Origin: Paralichthys olivaceus
Taxonomy: Eukaryota; Chordata; Actinopteri; Pleuronectiformes; Paralichthyidae
Direction: 5' to 3'
Assembly: GCF_024713975.1 (NCBI RefSeq)
Contig: NC_091100.1
Span: forward strand, 16,128,001 to 16,192,000
Length of the DNA: 64,000 nt
In this document: positions 1 through 14,900 of the stretch, piece after piece
Position numbering within the stretch: the stretch's first letter is position 1
How the letters are laid out: each line of letters starts with the position of its first letter
Position numbers and translations under genes: made by a program
Notes under the pieces: generated by a model
What the model was told of the DNA's origin: nothing
The model's database searches: none
What the model saw: the letters and a program-made list of their open reading frames with translations, nothing else

Positions 1-198
1 GAGGTTGTCTTCATGGGCCATGAAGCGGGCAGCCCCTGAATTGTGACATAGCTAATATACCTCACTTTTCAAGCTACTGCCCAGCCCCAATACATGCCAC
101 AACTTGTATATCACTATCACTCTGCAGTCTTCAACAATTCCAGATAAATTGGAATCACTTTTATATAAATTTAAAGGAAAACATGCAAAAATACTGAC
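1..198 (-). other. smurf2: smurf2 intron 6, partial
   Basis: Sequence between the donor of exon 6 and the left edge. Nothing beyond intron was recognised. Confidence 0.8.
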
Positions 199-283
199 CC
201 ATCGGGTAAGTCATTGTCAAACAGACGACTGCAGTCCACCACTGGCCCTCCTGTCCCGATGCGATCCCTGGACTGAAGACTTA
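199..283 (-). CDS. smurf2: smurf2 coding exon 6 (residues 134-162), last one in the window
   Basis: Encodes SLQSRDRIGTGGPVVDCSRL, then FDNDLPDG, the linker leading to the first WW domain, whose Trp codon should start the next exon off the left edge. The acceptor is TGTGTAG and the donor is a weaker GTCAGT. The start of the exon was fixed by phase with exon 5. Confidence 0.92.
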
Positions 284-3200
284 CTACACAGTTAACAAGG
301 ACAAAGGAGACAGTACATGAAACATTTTTCGACCCACACAGCTCAAAAATTGATGACTCATATTTAGCACAGTGAACATTTAGTATGAAGTCCCTATGGA
401 GGATGGATTAAATCTCCACAAATGCTTTTATACATTTGTGACTGTTTTATATTGTCCATTTTTCCTTTTCTCTTCTGACATCAATGAGAGAGAAGGAGAA
501 AGAAAAATACTTCATAGGTGACATAGGTGAAATGTGTTTTTGTATTATAAAGCCAGAGAAAAAACACAAAATGCTTTGTGTGGTTTGGTGGTTTGGTGGT
601 TTGGAGGTTAGGTAATGAACTGAGTCAGAGGATTGAGAATGTCTGGGTCAAGCTGTGTTTTGTAATGTTTAAATAAAACAATGCACTGAGACAACCAGAC
701 ATAAGCCTTTTCAGACATGAACGCCGGAGAATTTCCGCACAATGGGGTCCAGGAGTTTGCCTTTGACAAATGTGAATAGAACAACATGTGTGTAATAAAT
801 TGGGGTTTGATTTTGCAAACATGTCCAGAAATTGACAATTCAAGGTTTTTTGGATATATGTTTGACTCAATACCAAAAAAAAACCCAATACCAACTCTAA
901 CGAAAATACACAGGATGACATAAGACACAAACCGATGACTCTTTATTCTGCCACACAGTACGTTTGCTTCTTACCTACTATCTGTCCTCTCACAGTATCA
1001 TTGTCATTGGGGCCAAGCTTATTCAGGTCCAGTCTCTGATCTGCAAGAAAAAAAATAACAAATTTACTCAGCATCTGTGCCCATTTAAAACCATGGACAC
1101 ATTTCACATACTAGACTTATGCATAACTTTTAAATATTGACAGTTAGCTACAGAGTGTTCAGACAAAAACATCACTGCTTTAAAGAACCGCAGGATGCCA
1201 ACAAGCGTGTGACAAAGTGGACCACATAGAGAAAATAAGAGTCAATGCCAAACGGCGAAAATAATGAAACAAAGTAATCTACCAGGAATGTGCTCTTGCC
1301 TCACAGATATTTTACCGGCTACTGTAGAGCACTGTCAGACAACATCAGATTGTGTTGTGGATAACACTTCACCAAATTCAACATTTTTGCTCGACAACAG
1401 GTCTTAGGAAGGTGTGTCCATAAAAGGGCATCTTTTGCTATTACTACTATAAGCCATCAATCCTTTACATTTTTAATAATTCATTTTATCTTTATTATTA
1501 TTATCATCTTTAAAAGACATGTGCATGTATTTAACAGTACATTAACAGTACATTAAAAGCATGCGATGAGATTACAGTGCATTTAACTGATTTTATGCAA
1601 GGAGGATGAATAGTGCAGAAAATCCAGTATCATTATCTACAGGGACCAAACTGACTTGTGCTGGAAAGCTTCTCGATCCTGTATTACCTACACCAAGTTT
1701 TCATCTGCATTTGTCAGTTAGTTAGCAGCATGACACAAAAAAGTTCTGAACAGATTACCACGAAATTTGGTGGAAGGATATGGTTTGGATCAGAAACATG
1801 CAATCAATTTCTCAGGGAATAATTCGTGGATCCAGATGAAATACAATCAGGCACATTAAGGGGAATGGATGTGTGCAATTTGGTGCAGCTTGATTGAATT
1901 TAAGGGGAATGATTAGGCCATGGCGAAAGTATGCAGTCCTGTAAGGGCTATTCTTGTTTTGTTCATGTCATCACTATTGTCAAGCTGAGATAAATTGATT
2001 GTCTGAAAATTCACCATGTAATATTTCTTATATAGTGTTCATATTAGTGCGCCTATAAAATAACAAAACAATTCACCACAGCACCCTGCAGAAGCCCGTG
2101 CACATTCTCTTTTATGAAAGGATTTAAAAATGGGGACACCAAATGTCACAGAATTAGACAAAATATTTGCATTCTTGTTTTTGGAAAAGTAAGAACTCCT
2201 TGTCTGCTCTGCTCATGATAGTGCCTCCAAACATAGACAGCACAGGAACACAACCCAGGAAGACTCTGAACAAGATCCAGACACAGATACATTACAGTCT
2301 CACACACGTGCACACATACCCTCACACACAAACACAGTCCGGCTGACCAGCACTAAGACCAGGAGTAACATCATTTGGTACTATTAACAATGCAGAGTGT
2401 GCGTGATTGCTTGCATGCATGCATGTGCAAGGTAAGAGTCCTGCAGGGGCGTAGGCTTACTTATACATGAGAAACCAAAACATAGACAGACATAAGACAG
2501 AGTGTGAGGGTCCAAGGGGGGGAGAGGAAGGCAAATACACAGAAGAGGCATAAAAGGCAGAGGGAGAGGGAGTGAGTGAGTGTGAGAAAGGGAGATAAAG
2601 AGATACCCCAGTTCTACATGTGTTGAATAGATGTAATATCTCAAGTCAAGACTGGATTGGTCAAGTCTACGTATTGCCTGTATAATTTTAGTTGTGCATG
2701 ATGCAGTGTATCTGTTTTTGTGTCTAGGAAATCCGATCCAAACAAACGTGTGTGTGTGTGTTTATGAATGTGTGTGCGCATTTGTTATGGATACTTGTCT
2801 AGACTAAACAGCGAAGGTCTGAGCCTTTCATGGTTAGAATAAGCTGATTTTTCTTTTATATAAGAGAGACACAACATTTACAGAGTTTTAACCACGAGCC
2901 CTCACCGCACGATGCAGTACCTCAACACTGTGATGAATGTGTGTTACTGTGAACTAAGTAAATAAATGAACATGTGCATGTAAACTCACTGGCTCATTTA
3001 GCTCTTAATGAGCATTATCACACAGCATATCAGCAAATATAATTAGTGATTACATCAACACTATAAATAAGACAAACAAGTCAACAGCAGGGTTCACAAA
3101 CATGCGTCAACCAAGTCATTTCGAAAATATGTGTGTGTGTGTGTGTGTTACTGAGATTGTGGGTTCAGAAGTGGGGCAGAGGATTTGTGTCTGCAATGCT

Positions 3201-5837
3201 ACAGGAAGTGGAGCTCAGTGCAGAGCCAGACAGACTTCTAGTAAAGTATCGTAGTATCCCCTTTTGGTTTGCCAGAATGTTCGTATGTGAGTTTTGTGTG
3301 TGTGTGTGTGTTTGTGAATTCAAATATTCAGAAACAGATATTCAATGGTAGATTTTCATGTGACTACAGCACGCAGGACAAATATATACAGTGAGCACTG
3401 GTGTCTTGTCACACATGTCTCTCTGTCCATTTCCTGTGGCTGAGAGAAAGTATAATTTCTGCCATGTTTGCTGTACAGTAAGTGGCTGGTCGGGAGCCTA
3501 ACTGGAGCCTATACTGCCCATTTCTGTGAGTTGTGGGTAAATCTAAAGGGCAAATCATAAGGCACCCGGCTTCTGTGACCATCAATGTCCGTTTTTATGG
3601 TGACACTGATGCTGTTGTGGGTCTTGCTGGATTAGGGGGTGAACTTTATGAGCCAAGAATGTAATTTAGGAGCAAACAAAAAGGTTGCTGGAAACTATTC
3701 TGAACTTGTATGTGAAGAATTTAGGTTGACAGTTTTTGAAGCTGTTGTTTCATGTGGGTCAACCGAACAACTGCCTACATTTATGGAAGCATCCAACTAT
3801 GCAGTTAGAATAAAAAGGCATCCAACAAATGGCAATTATAGTCAGACAGACAACTGCTCAAGTGGTTGTGGGAAATGGATGGATGAATGGAAATGGAGAA
3901 AAGGCTGGATATATATATTAAGAAAGAAGAAAAATGTAACTCTGTGTGGTTGCTCTAGCACATATGTGACTGTGTGTTTATGATGGGTCCGGAAAAATAT
4001 ATTGGAGAAAAAAAAGGATGAGAATGAGTGAAGGGAATGTTAATTTGGACAGTATGGACAACAGTCAAGTGTATTAAGCATCAGCTGAGTACTGGCAACA
4101 AGGCAGACAGGACTAACAAGCGTGTGAACATGTGGACAGCATAAAGAACACATGAGTCTGAATCAGCTGGGAATCAAAGGGCATCTTGTGCCAAACAGCA
4201 ACAATAACTATATCAGCAGGATTAGAAAGATGCTGCCAGGAGAGGAAGCTATTTGTTTCCTTGAGAGAATGTTTTATTGCTCTATAATGAATCAGGACTA
4301 TTGATTTAGTCCCAGGTGCCAGATGTCTTTACCAGGCAATATTTCTGATACGTGTTGCCTAAAGGAGTTGCCTGTGTACTGTGACCATAAATCTTACAGC
4401 AATGAATGGCTGGCAAAGGAGCAGCGACAAGCTACGAGCTGAGGATGCAACAGCAGCACTGTCGAAAGAGAGAAACATGTAGCAGCAGGCTAGCTATCAC
4501 ACTGCTGTAGCCAGATATAACTGAGGCACAGCATGTATGTGCATATATCAAATCAAAGTAACTTAATAGTCTACCTTTGTTTGCAAGAACTATTCTTCAG
4601 TTTGCATTACAACATCAGATATTACATCATCGTAATAAACAAAAAAAAGCTCGACTGGCACCTTAGAGTAAAGGTCACAGTAGGCATGCAGAGGAAGCAT
4701 GAAGGGACCAGAGACCTGTAACCTGTTTTAAGTAAGAGTTCAAAGATAAAGAGTATGAACCCAATAATACACAAACATTAACAGGTACTTACAGCCAGTG
4801 TCTTTTAGTCTGTTGATGGCATTGGACAGGAGGCGGACACAGCCAAGGAAACCTGCGCCCTGCTTTTTGTGGATCTTCTTGTGGTTCCACACACTGATGG
4901 TGATGGAGTCTGCCTTTCCAATGTATCTGATGGGGAAGAGAGGGAATAAAAGAAAAGAGGTCAATAACACAGAAAAGAGGAGTGATGATAAAGTAAGGTG
5001 TAGTTTGCAGTAGTATCATTATGTGCAGAATTTTAAAGGATCCAGTGAGACATTTAATGATCCAAGCACATGATCTACAGTGCATGGCACAAGTGCATTA
5101 AGGACGTGTCCAAATCCACTTCTGTGAGTTTAACGATGGAAGAAAGACTCACTGCACCTGGTGCATGGTTGAAAAAGGATGCACTTAGTTCAGTGATTAA
5201 TCCTGGGGTGGTTTTTGGAGCCATATGCAATAAAACAACCAGAATACCATCTTGCATTCTCTTTAAAAGCCAGGTGTGCTGGCACCTTGGCAGATTGATA
5301 TGAAAACACTTTTACTTTTGGGCAATAATCTTTGTACGTTTTCAGCAGTGTACGCGTGTTTTACACCCACCAATGTTGGCACATATTACTATCTTGATAC
5401 TGTGTCCTTAAGATACCAGTGAGATACTGCAGCATTGATCAAAGGTTTTTGTTGATCAATGCAATTGCTTTCCATTGCCTTTAGAAGCAACACACTAACA
5501 ATGCACTTGATCACAGCTAATTCTAACACCAACTAGAAAATGGGCAATCAGCTGGGTGCAAGTGCATTTTTTGTTGCTGAAACAACATGGGCACTAACCA
5601 GGAAAATAACAAGTGCGTCAGTGAAAATTGCAGAAACCACAAACTTTAAGGAAATATTTTTCCTCAACTCAAAACTGTACCTAAAAAACCCACAAGCTGA
5701 CTAAAGATACACCAAGAAACTTAAACTTCTATTATGTATCTTTTAAAACTTCTTCTCCTGACAGCTTGAGTATAATGCTTGCTGTGTCTGCAATGTAGAC
5801 TTTCAGACTGTGTAATGAGGCAAATTAGTTGATTTTT

Positions 5838-5918
<81 letters not shown>

Positions 5919-8900
5919 GATTTAGCACAGCTGAGGCCAGTCTAGTCGTGGTTGACGAACAGAGGAAGTTCCCGTGAAGTGCTCCACCGCTGTCTGAGGC
6001 CCAGACAGCTTGTACAGTAAACACACAAGAGTTCCACATTCAAATGTAAAATCATTCACCGACACGCACTCGCACACAAACACACACGGACATAATTACA
6101 GCCTAACAGTCAGATCTGATGCAGAACTCTGTATATTGCTGTATATCACATACAAGGAGTGGGGTTTCCCTAGGCTTAGTATGTGAGCTAAATCACAGAA
6201 GTTGCCACTGAGATAAAATTACAACTTGTTGATTTCATTCTAGCAATTATCACAGTCTAATAACAAATGGACAGATGACTGCACTGAGGTGACATCCTTA
6301 AATGCTTAGACTAAAGGCCACTAGAGGTAAAGCTGTGATAAATTTGCAATCTGGTAAAAGCCTCCTATCACACCATAATATGAAGGGTTATAGGGAAATG
6401 ACATTTCACTACTTGTAGATTTTTCACTGAAATATGAAATGAAGCATTTAAATGATTTCACATGAATTTGATTTGTGCAATGCTGTTGTTTACTGTGATT
6501 AGATGAATTTCGACTAAGCACATCATGCTCTAAGCATTGTGCAATCATGACTAAATGTGTTTTGCTTCTGTTTGAGCGCTGTGATGCTGCTCTAATCATA
6601 TCCCTGAGGACGATGAGTGTTCTAAGTTTAGTCTCATGCCCGTCCTTTCACATGGTGCAGTTTTGAGATTAAAAGGTTAATGTAATGCAGAGGTGCGTTG
6701 TGCAAAACTGGGGGGTTGAAGCACCAAAAAAAGGAGAAGTGAAAGAGCAGACAAAACAATGAGAGCGTCCAAGCACAAGAGAACAGGTGTACCAAAGTTA
6801 TTTCCTCAATCACAAATGCAGAAGCAAAACAGTGTGAGTAACCTCATCATTGTTTAATTTTGCACATACTTAATTGTTGCAACATGACCATAGCAGAAAA
6901 TGTCTACAGATGGAGAGGGCTGAACTTTTAAAAGGAGTACCTAGATTTCAAAGAAGAGTAGAAAGAGGATGGCAGTATACCTACAGACTGAACAGTCTCC
7001 CTGTCTTCTTTAGATGGTAGATGACTGACCAGAAACTGTGAAGGCCACAATATGTTTGGTGTGGAAACCAACTAAGTTTGATTTATCCAGACAAAAAGAC
7101 GAAATGAACAGGTCTGCTATCAAAGTTACCTTCATGTGCATTCATTTAATCTCTGGGCAAAAATCTTATCCTTAATTCAAAACATTTCTAGACTTGGTTT
7201 TATAAGTTCCCAGTAAAAGAAAACATAACCATTAAGGATAAATTCACAATGTAATTAATTCGCACATGTCATAATATCCATCCATCTAGCTATTCCACTT
7301 TAAAGAGGCTGAGCAAGGTTCACACAGACCAATATGTTCTGGGTTAATCTGGTGTTCTTAGCATATTCCTTTTTTCGTTTACTGTGTTAATTTCAATTTC
7401 AACAAGAAACAACCACTAAAATCCATTTTGGAAACAAGAACAGGAAAAACTCTTGCGCACACGGGACACATGCACGGACACACTTTATTAGGTGGTTACA
7501 TCAACAACAAAATAAGGATAAGCAATCTTAATCCTACAGACAACAGCAGTGGAAATTTAGATTCGCTTTCAAGAACATACTAAATCCAGACCTGCAGGAC
7601 TTCCCCAAATCTTTATTGCAGCGGATCATATGATACCATGGGAAATAAAATATTGTATATTTTTTATATTTATGTTGGATATCCTTTATTTTTAACATCT
7701 ATTAAGGGAAACATAAACCTGAGGGCATTCTACAGCTCTGACTTGTTCATACCAAGTACCTTGAGTATTCTTCTCCTCTTATACTTCTGGACATGGGCTT
7801 TCACAAATCTTTGTTGCCTCTCTTAATGGAAATATGCAATAACAATAAAAAGGTCTGGATCCAATGCACACACTAGATGGCAAAATGCCTGTTGAGGTTA
7901 GCTGAACCTTTGCTGCCAGTCCAGGACTGAGAAAGACAAAATACTTAATGAGTTAACAATAATGACTTTGCACATTTCCAGACATTTCCAGCAAACCATT
8001 TATTTGCTAATAACGTTCTCCCAAGTGTCAAGTCACCCCATGCTTTGACGGTGCCAACTCACGGCAGAGAGGAATAAAGCAGAGAAATATTCCCCAGCTT
8101 AAACAATTAGAAAAGCCTGGAGTTCCTCACTTTTTGATTATACTGCGGGTGGGCATGTGTGCAATACAAAACTCCAAGGCTTGTGGTAGGCAATGATCTG
8201 ACGAAAAGAGTCGACTTGGCAACTATTATCAATGCATTTTTGGATTGCCGTGAGGATAGTAAAAACTCACTGCAGCTGCGCCATCGGTCTGCTCAGCCTT
8301 TTATTACTGGGGGAAAAACTAATGTTGCAAAAGCATGATTTGTAGAGAATGGTCAAGAAACACAGGCTACATCCGCACTGATAACTTTTAGTTGTGTGTA
8401 TGGCAGGTTAGAAAAAGTAGCAAAGTGATGCGTTTTAAAACTAAAACGTATCAGTGTGGATATACGCACAGAAAACAAATATATCCCTCCAACCAAAGTG
8501 GTCCTGAAAGCTGAAAACTGGCAGCTCAACATGAGGAGACAATCTGCCAAAACCAGACCTCTATAATATTGTGAGGTCATGAACACTCAACAAGTCGCAA
8601 ATGTTATCAAATACTTGGTTTGGTTTGTTCTCAAACATCTTCTGTCAAGGACACCAACATGAATCACAGAGCATTATTTGTAGGTAAAAAAAATATATTT
8701 TTTTAAAGTTGTATTTTTGTCTTATTTATTATTCCCAGTATAGAGCATCAAGGCATCTGGCAATATAAGTGTCATGTGGGAAAAGACCCCAACTCCTAAA
8801 GCTGGAGGCTCCAGACAGGGGTGTGTGAGCTGGCCTTCTGCCAAACCCAAACTCTCATCTACTTTCTGTGGCATGTTAGTCATTTCCTGAACCAAAGGAA

Positions 8901-11900
8901 GAGGCCAGGGGTCACTAGCGTGGAACATACTTCTCCAAGAGGGTGGGGATCCAGGAGGGGGAAGAAAATTATGCAAAAGAAGGAGGGATTTCAGGTGCAT
9001 GTTGACAGGTGGGAAGAAGCATTGCGAAACAGGTGTGTGTTGGGAAGTTGTGTGACCATGCAGAGAGGCCAGATGTGTCTGTAGTTACAAAAATGTACTT
9101 TCACATGTTTATTGACCAAAAAGCAGTTAAAAGGAAAATGTTATTTCATTATAACTGCTGAAAATTGAATGACAATTAAATTCAATCAACTATCATTTAA
9201 CCATTTAGTCTAGAAAATATAGTAGCGGAAAAAAGTCTTATTCACTTTTGAGATGTTGGAAGCAGAACTGGAAATCTCTGCAATTTCTTTTGAAAGATTC
9301 CCCATTTGTGATGCTACATTTGGCTCAGACAAATAGAGGAAAACTACAAAGCAAAACCCATGTTTTAGAATCCAAAAAAGTTAGAATCTCTTATTTGAGC
9401 AAGACGGAATTAATCTATTAGTACGAGTTGTGTTTTACCACAATAATCTCCTATGAATATGTCTGGCGAAGCCTGTGCTGAGGAATTTCTAAAATCTCAC
9501 TCAACGAGATGTTTTGTTCACATGTAATACGTCTCAAAGGTTTCACAGATGGGTGTTTCTGCACACACAAAACAATCTACATTCCTGAAACACTTGTCAT
9601 TGCAGTTGCACACACAGACATAACAAGAGAGCTAAACCAGCATCAACACAGATCAATGTTAACCACACACACACTGCATGTGTTTCTGTGTGTGGCATAC
9701 AGCAACACGTCAGATGACCCCCCCCCCAGAACTCTTGCTGACTTACAGATCATAATGTTGATTCCATTTTGGGTCCAGCGTATTTCTCACAGTATCTGTA
9801 GAGTGACATTGTCCTGAACCGTCCACCACCACTTTGGCAAAGGGATCTGGCAACCCTGGAAAAGTAGACAGAGGCAAGTGAGGTGGTTTCTTTCATGCAC
9901 ATCCAAAACTAGTCTCATAAATAACCCTCTCACGTGTGCGATGACGTTCAACATCCTATCTGAAACATTTAGGGGACTGAAGTCACAAGCGAGAGAGAAA
10001 GATGGAGTGAGAGAGAGAGAGGCAAGGAGGAGCTGAGCAAATGAATGCACTGCATGTAGCTCTACAACAAGATACGATTTTACCCATTTAAAAAGGCAAA
10101 AAAAGAAAGTAGCATCAATCAGTGTTGATTTAGTGGCAGGCTGCCAACATTTAATCAAAAACATTGCATTCACAGAGAAAAAAAAAAAACACAAAAATAT
10201 TGGTCAAATGAACCGGTCATACTGTCTCTGATTATTTATTGTAAAGAAAACATTATTTTGTGTGAAAGAGAGGGAGACTTTCCCTCTGCATGTTTTTCAG
10301 GTGGCAATCTAATAGCGGATTCTACTCTGTGTGTTTATCTGGCGCTCTATGCGTTGCTCTGTCTAACTGTGTATGTGTATTTTCAATGTGTCAGACTATA
10401 TACCTTTGGGCATCGATACTTCACACAAGTCAAACCTGTTCAGTCACCCTTCTGCTGTCCTCATACTTCCTTCTCTCTGCTAGCGCTATGCTTGTGTGTG
10501 TGTTAGGCAAAAATTAAACCACTATTATTTGTATCCATGACTTCTAGGTTAATAGAAAACCAACATACTGTGTAAACAGCATGCTACTTTTGCAATTAAG
10601 TGTTTTAATAATGACCACAGCTGACAACTATGGTAAATGGTGAGTTTTTTAGGAAACTGTCCCATTGTTGGAAATCAATAATACATCAAAAGCTTAATGT
10701 TAACTAATGCAGTACAGCTTCCTTCCTTGTATGACCTCCAATAATCAGCATTTCTTGTCTTTCAGTGAGTATTTAAGTGTTTCATCCCCTCTGATCTGAT
10801 CTAAATATTAAATTATATTGCTCTATAATCTAATTGGCTTGTGTTTTAACAGAAAGGCAAATAGGGAAGTGTGAAATAAATGCAAAATCAGAAATTAAAA
10901 TGTTTTGTCTAAATGAATTGGAATTATCTCCATTTTAATAGAAATATGGTCTTGACCATGGGTTGCACTGAATAATGTGTTATGCCTGTCAAGTTCAATT
11001 GAAGCTTTTTAATTAAGTGGACCGGATATCTATGACTAAAGTTGGGTTAGCAGTGATTCCCTGTGTGATGCCAGGCCTCCTGGTGAGTAACAACAGACAG
11101 CTCCTAAGGGTCTGCATTTACAGAATGGCTTCAAACGCCAGCAAGCTGCCACCACTGACAGGGACCATTCTAATGCACAAGGCGTGGGGAGGCGGGGGCA
11201 AGAATAGCAACACGTAAAAATAGGGTTTACTTACGGAAGAAGTCTTTCTTTGCCAGGTTCTTTGCACAAAGGACTGGAAGAGAATAAAACACAGAGAGAT
11301 GTTAATAACAGATTAAAAATTAGATGTGGACGATATGGCCAAAAACTACATCAAGATAAAATAATTTAATATCAGCTAATATTGATAATTATCCCAATAA
11401 ATGCCACATTATTTCTATAGTTTAGACTGATTTTTGCTCCATAGTTAAGGGTTTAAACTCTTCCCAGTGAGATTTCGATAAGGCTAACCGTTTCTCTCAA
11501 GAATATTTCCAGGAAAAGCCAGGCTAACTTCTATATTAATCGATTTCTTTCTTTGCTGTAAAATTGAACATACTTTCTTCTCAGTATTTAGTGGGTTTTT
11601 GTCTACACATCCATTTGTCCATCCTCACTGCGCCATCACAGACCAGGTGACCAGTCATTTTTGAGAGTTTCTCCTCGTAAAATATTGAGAAGCCGAGCAC
11701 TCTTTCCTGTGTGTGAAGCAAATCCCTGGGGATATGCATCAAAGACAACATACAACGGCTTTCAGCAGACACAGAGAAAGAAAGACACCAAGTATGTGCT
11801 TGGGTTTGCGCCGCTGTTGTCTTTCTACGTCCCTCCTCGAACTTCTTAATGCCGGTGTGTTGTAAGACAGATGTCAACTGAAGCAGGCAAATGCTTTCTT

Positions 11901-14900
11901 TAAAGCTAGCTCGACAACCCCGTGACAGTTATGGAGAACCACGAAGTAGGCCAAGCAGAAACAATCAAGAGCAATGGATGAATAAACTAATGCAGTGAGT
12001 GTTTTAAAAACAACAGGGAAACTTGTGAAAGGGAGTTAAACAAGCCTCATTGACTGCCAGCAGACAGAACAATATTCTGATCAGTTGTTTGTCAGTGCAT
12101 GAGAAGAGGTACTATGCTTGAGGCATGGGCTTTTAATTCATTATTAATACGGGTACAGGTGATCCCTCTCTTTTCCAACCACATCATGGCTCTTGTCATC
12201 AAGCAAAATAGTACCTGCCTTACTTGAGCTGTAACTACAAGATCTGTGTGCAAGTTAAAGAAAAGGAGGAGATCTGTTGCACTACCCAGTGCCCAGGAAG
12301 CTTAATGGGCTGTAAAGGAACATTACATCAAAATTAAAGTAGAAATTAATATGTTTATTATTAACATGTGTTCGTATCCTTTTGAAAATAGGATTAGGGC
12401 TATGAAAACACCACAAGCAGAGAACTCAATAATTTGAGTGAAATTAACCTAAAGTTCCAGAGCTCATGTGTTTTATATGAAAATATCATGATTCAGGCCT
12501 AAAGAAGGCTGCTACCTACATCATCAGTAGTATCAGTAGAAAAAATGTATTCACCCCTTCATTCTGCATTACAGCCATTCAATACCAAGAGCTGAACAGT
12601 GACAAAATAACACAGTGCAACAAATCAGATAGAATCACAACATGGGAACGGACGATCAACACAAACCAAATTACACTGACTGGCCTGACTGAACGAACAC
12701 TAACCATCAGCTTGTCAGGGAAAATTACACTGTCAAATCTCACAGTATGGGCACATGCCAAATCGAAGGCGGCCAGAAAACCTCCTGTGGGATCAGATGG
12801 ACACCATTTTGTTGGCAGATGGGAGAAGAACAGGAGAAACGGAGGCCTGAAATCTTGGCAGAATATTTTTGGAACGACAATCCAACATCCACTAAAGTTT
12901 AAATTTAGGTCATAATCCTTCACCCAAAGACTTGCAGACTTTACATTTGTATGAATGAGCCTATTTGCACACATTTTCCAGGATATTAGGAGCAGATGTT
13001 GATGACAAATTTGAGGCCAAATGTAGTGATTGAGTTCACACTGTGAAACAGAGTAACGAAGAACATGGCTTTAGTCAAATTAGATATAACCTGCAATAAC
13101 CAGAGGCTCCAGGCAATGACAAACTATGCCTAAACCAAAGCATTTATGGTTAATTTCATTTAGTTATTCACAATGAGAGACCCAGATCCCACATCATGAC
13201 GACATTTAGCATACTTGACAAAGGACAGTGTTTCCCACTGTGTAATTTATCCCTCTACAGATTTATAATGAACCAATTTTTTTTCCACTTCTCATGGTAA
13301 CTTAATTGTGCATTAAAGTTGCTTCATTTTAGAGCTGTGCAATGTGATCTCTGCCCTACTGTCGTCTCACACACAAAAACACACCAGACCTATTTGTCAA
13401 AGTTGGAGCGGTCATCATGAGCATGAGTAAGCCTGCCGCATAAACAACCTCATATTTAGACGTAACTACTATGTCATCTCATTTTATTGATTTAAATAAC
13501 TCATTGGGCAATGTGGAGATCTGATGTCAGGAACCAGAGTACTTGAAACTATTCTGTTATATCTGAACGATGTATAGGTGGTGGTTGCTGACTCGCTGTG
13601 GGTGCTTAACATGCTGAAGAGCTACCACTGGTAAGTACCTATCAGGTTGAACTGACTATACTTGGCTCTCTGGTTACCAAACTGTGATGAAGATTAAGGG
13701 ATTAACCTGCACATTGCCCCATTACCTCAGCCACAAGTACCACAGAGGGAAAAGCCTCTTTCATTGTTATCAATGGCCTTTCACCAGCTGTGCTGTGAGG
13801 CAGAGAAGGCTGCTGCAACTGATGGAGATGAATAGGTTCAAAGGAGGCATTAATTACACAATGAAGCAACGATGACAAATGAGGGTCTAACGTTTACAGA
13901 GATACAACCCACCAGGAAGGTTTTTGAGGATTTGGGAAACGAAAATTGTTCTGAAACAAAATTCCACATGTATCAGCATTAGGACTGCAGCTAAATATTA
14001 AATTCATTGCCCTAATATGTAAATTATTTTCTATATAGTCGTTTATCTAATACTTACCCTGTAAAATGTTAGAAACTAGTGAAATATGCCAGTTTAAGCT
14101 CATGACAAAGAAAGGCTACATTTGACAGTTAATTTTCTGTTTTGATTTACCAAATGGTAAACTGTTGTAACTTGCATTTTATACAAGACGTCTGCATTAT
14201 AGATTAACTTTTGAACTGAGAAAGGTTTTTAAAAGTTCTTCTCGAGGCATTATTGCTGATGTGACCCCCACATATTTAAAAATAATTTTGCAGCAACCCC
14301 AGATTGACTTGATAATATTATCTGGGCTTATGCAGACTCTGCCACTCTGAATCCTTACATCAATGTGGGATCAAATCTCATCTCTGCACCCTGTGTGAAT
14401 CCAACAGTGTTGAATAGCTACCACGTGAGCAGGCGGACCATGATGGCCCAGGGCTGGCAAAGGACCAGACTCATTAAGATCCTTACACGGAAAGGTAGGT
14501 CAACTAGGAATTGGTAAATGACCAGGAAGCCAAGGGGTGAGCTTCCCTGTGTTGTCTGTGGATCATTGTCTCAACCACAAAGGCCCACTTTAGTAACACA
14601 GTAAGATGAGAGACAGTAAATCTGACTGCACACCAACGTCCTGAAAACAAACCTCCTTTTTTTCTAACAAATGATAAAAGAAGTGTTAATCATCCCTGGT
14701 GTTTAAAAAGGATAAAGTTCATCAGAACACCTGAGTATTATTTTGTCTTATTTTAGTCCCTTTTAAAACAATGTCATTCAAAACAAAAAAGCTAAAATAA
14801 AACATATGAGCAATATCCTCCAAACACATAAGTGACATGTTCACAAAAGGTTTTACTGATTTAGGCAGATCTTCCCCCCATGTTGCTCCATTAGATTTCA

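Larger units (their letters stand above)
4927..9746 (-). other. smurf2: smurf2 intron 3
   Basis: An intron of about 4.8 kb. It holds a candidate old repeat at 5070-5660, a long GT microsatellite at 5842-5917, a small inverted-repeat element at 8364-8468 and a C-run at 9719-9727. No gene was seen. Confidence 0.75.

Noticed and set aside
1..38. Possible further smurf2 exon at the left edge (minus-strand TTCAG followed by GC-rich sequence)
   Set aside because: In the phase required by exon 6 it hits a stop after a few codons, and it lacks the WEERRT start of the WW domain.
12579..12974. 131-codon minus-strand open frame in smurf2 intron 1
   Set aside because: Starts without a convincing context, shows no domain, and the composition is like the surrounding intron.
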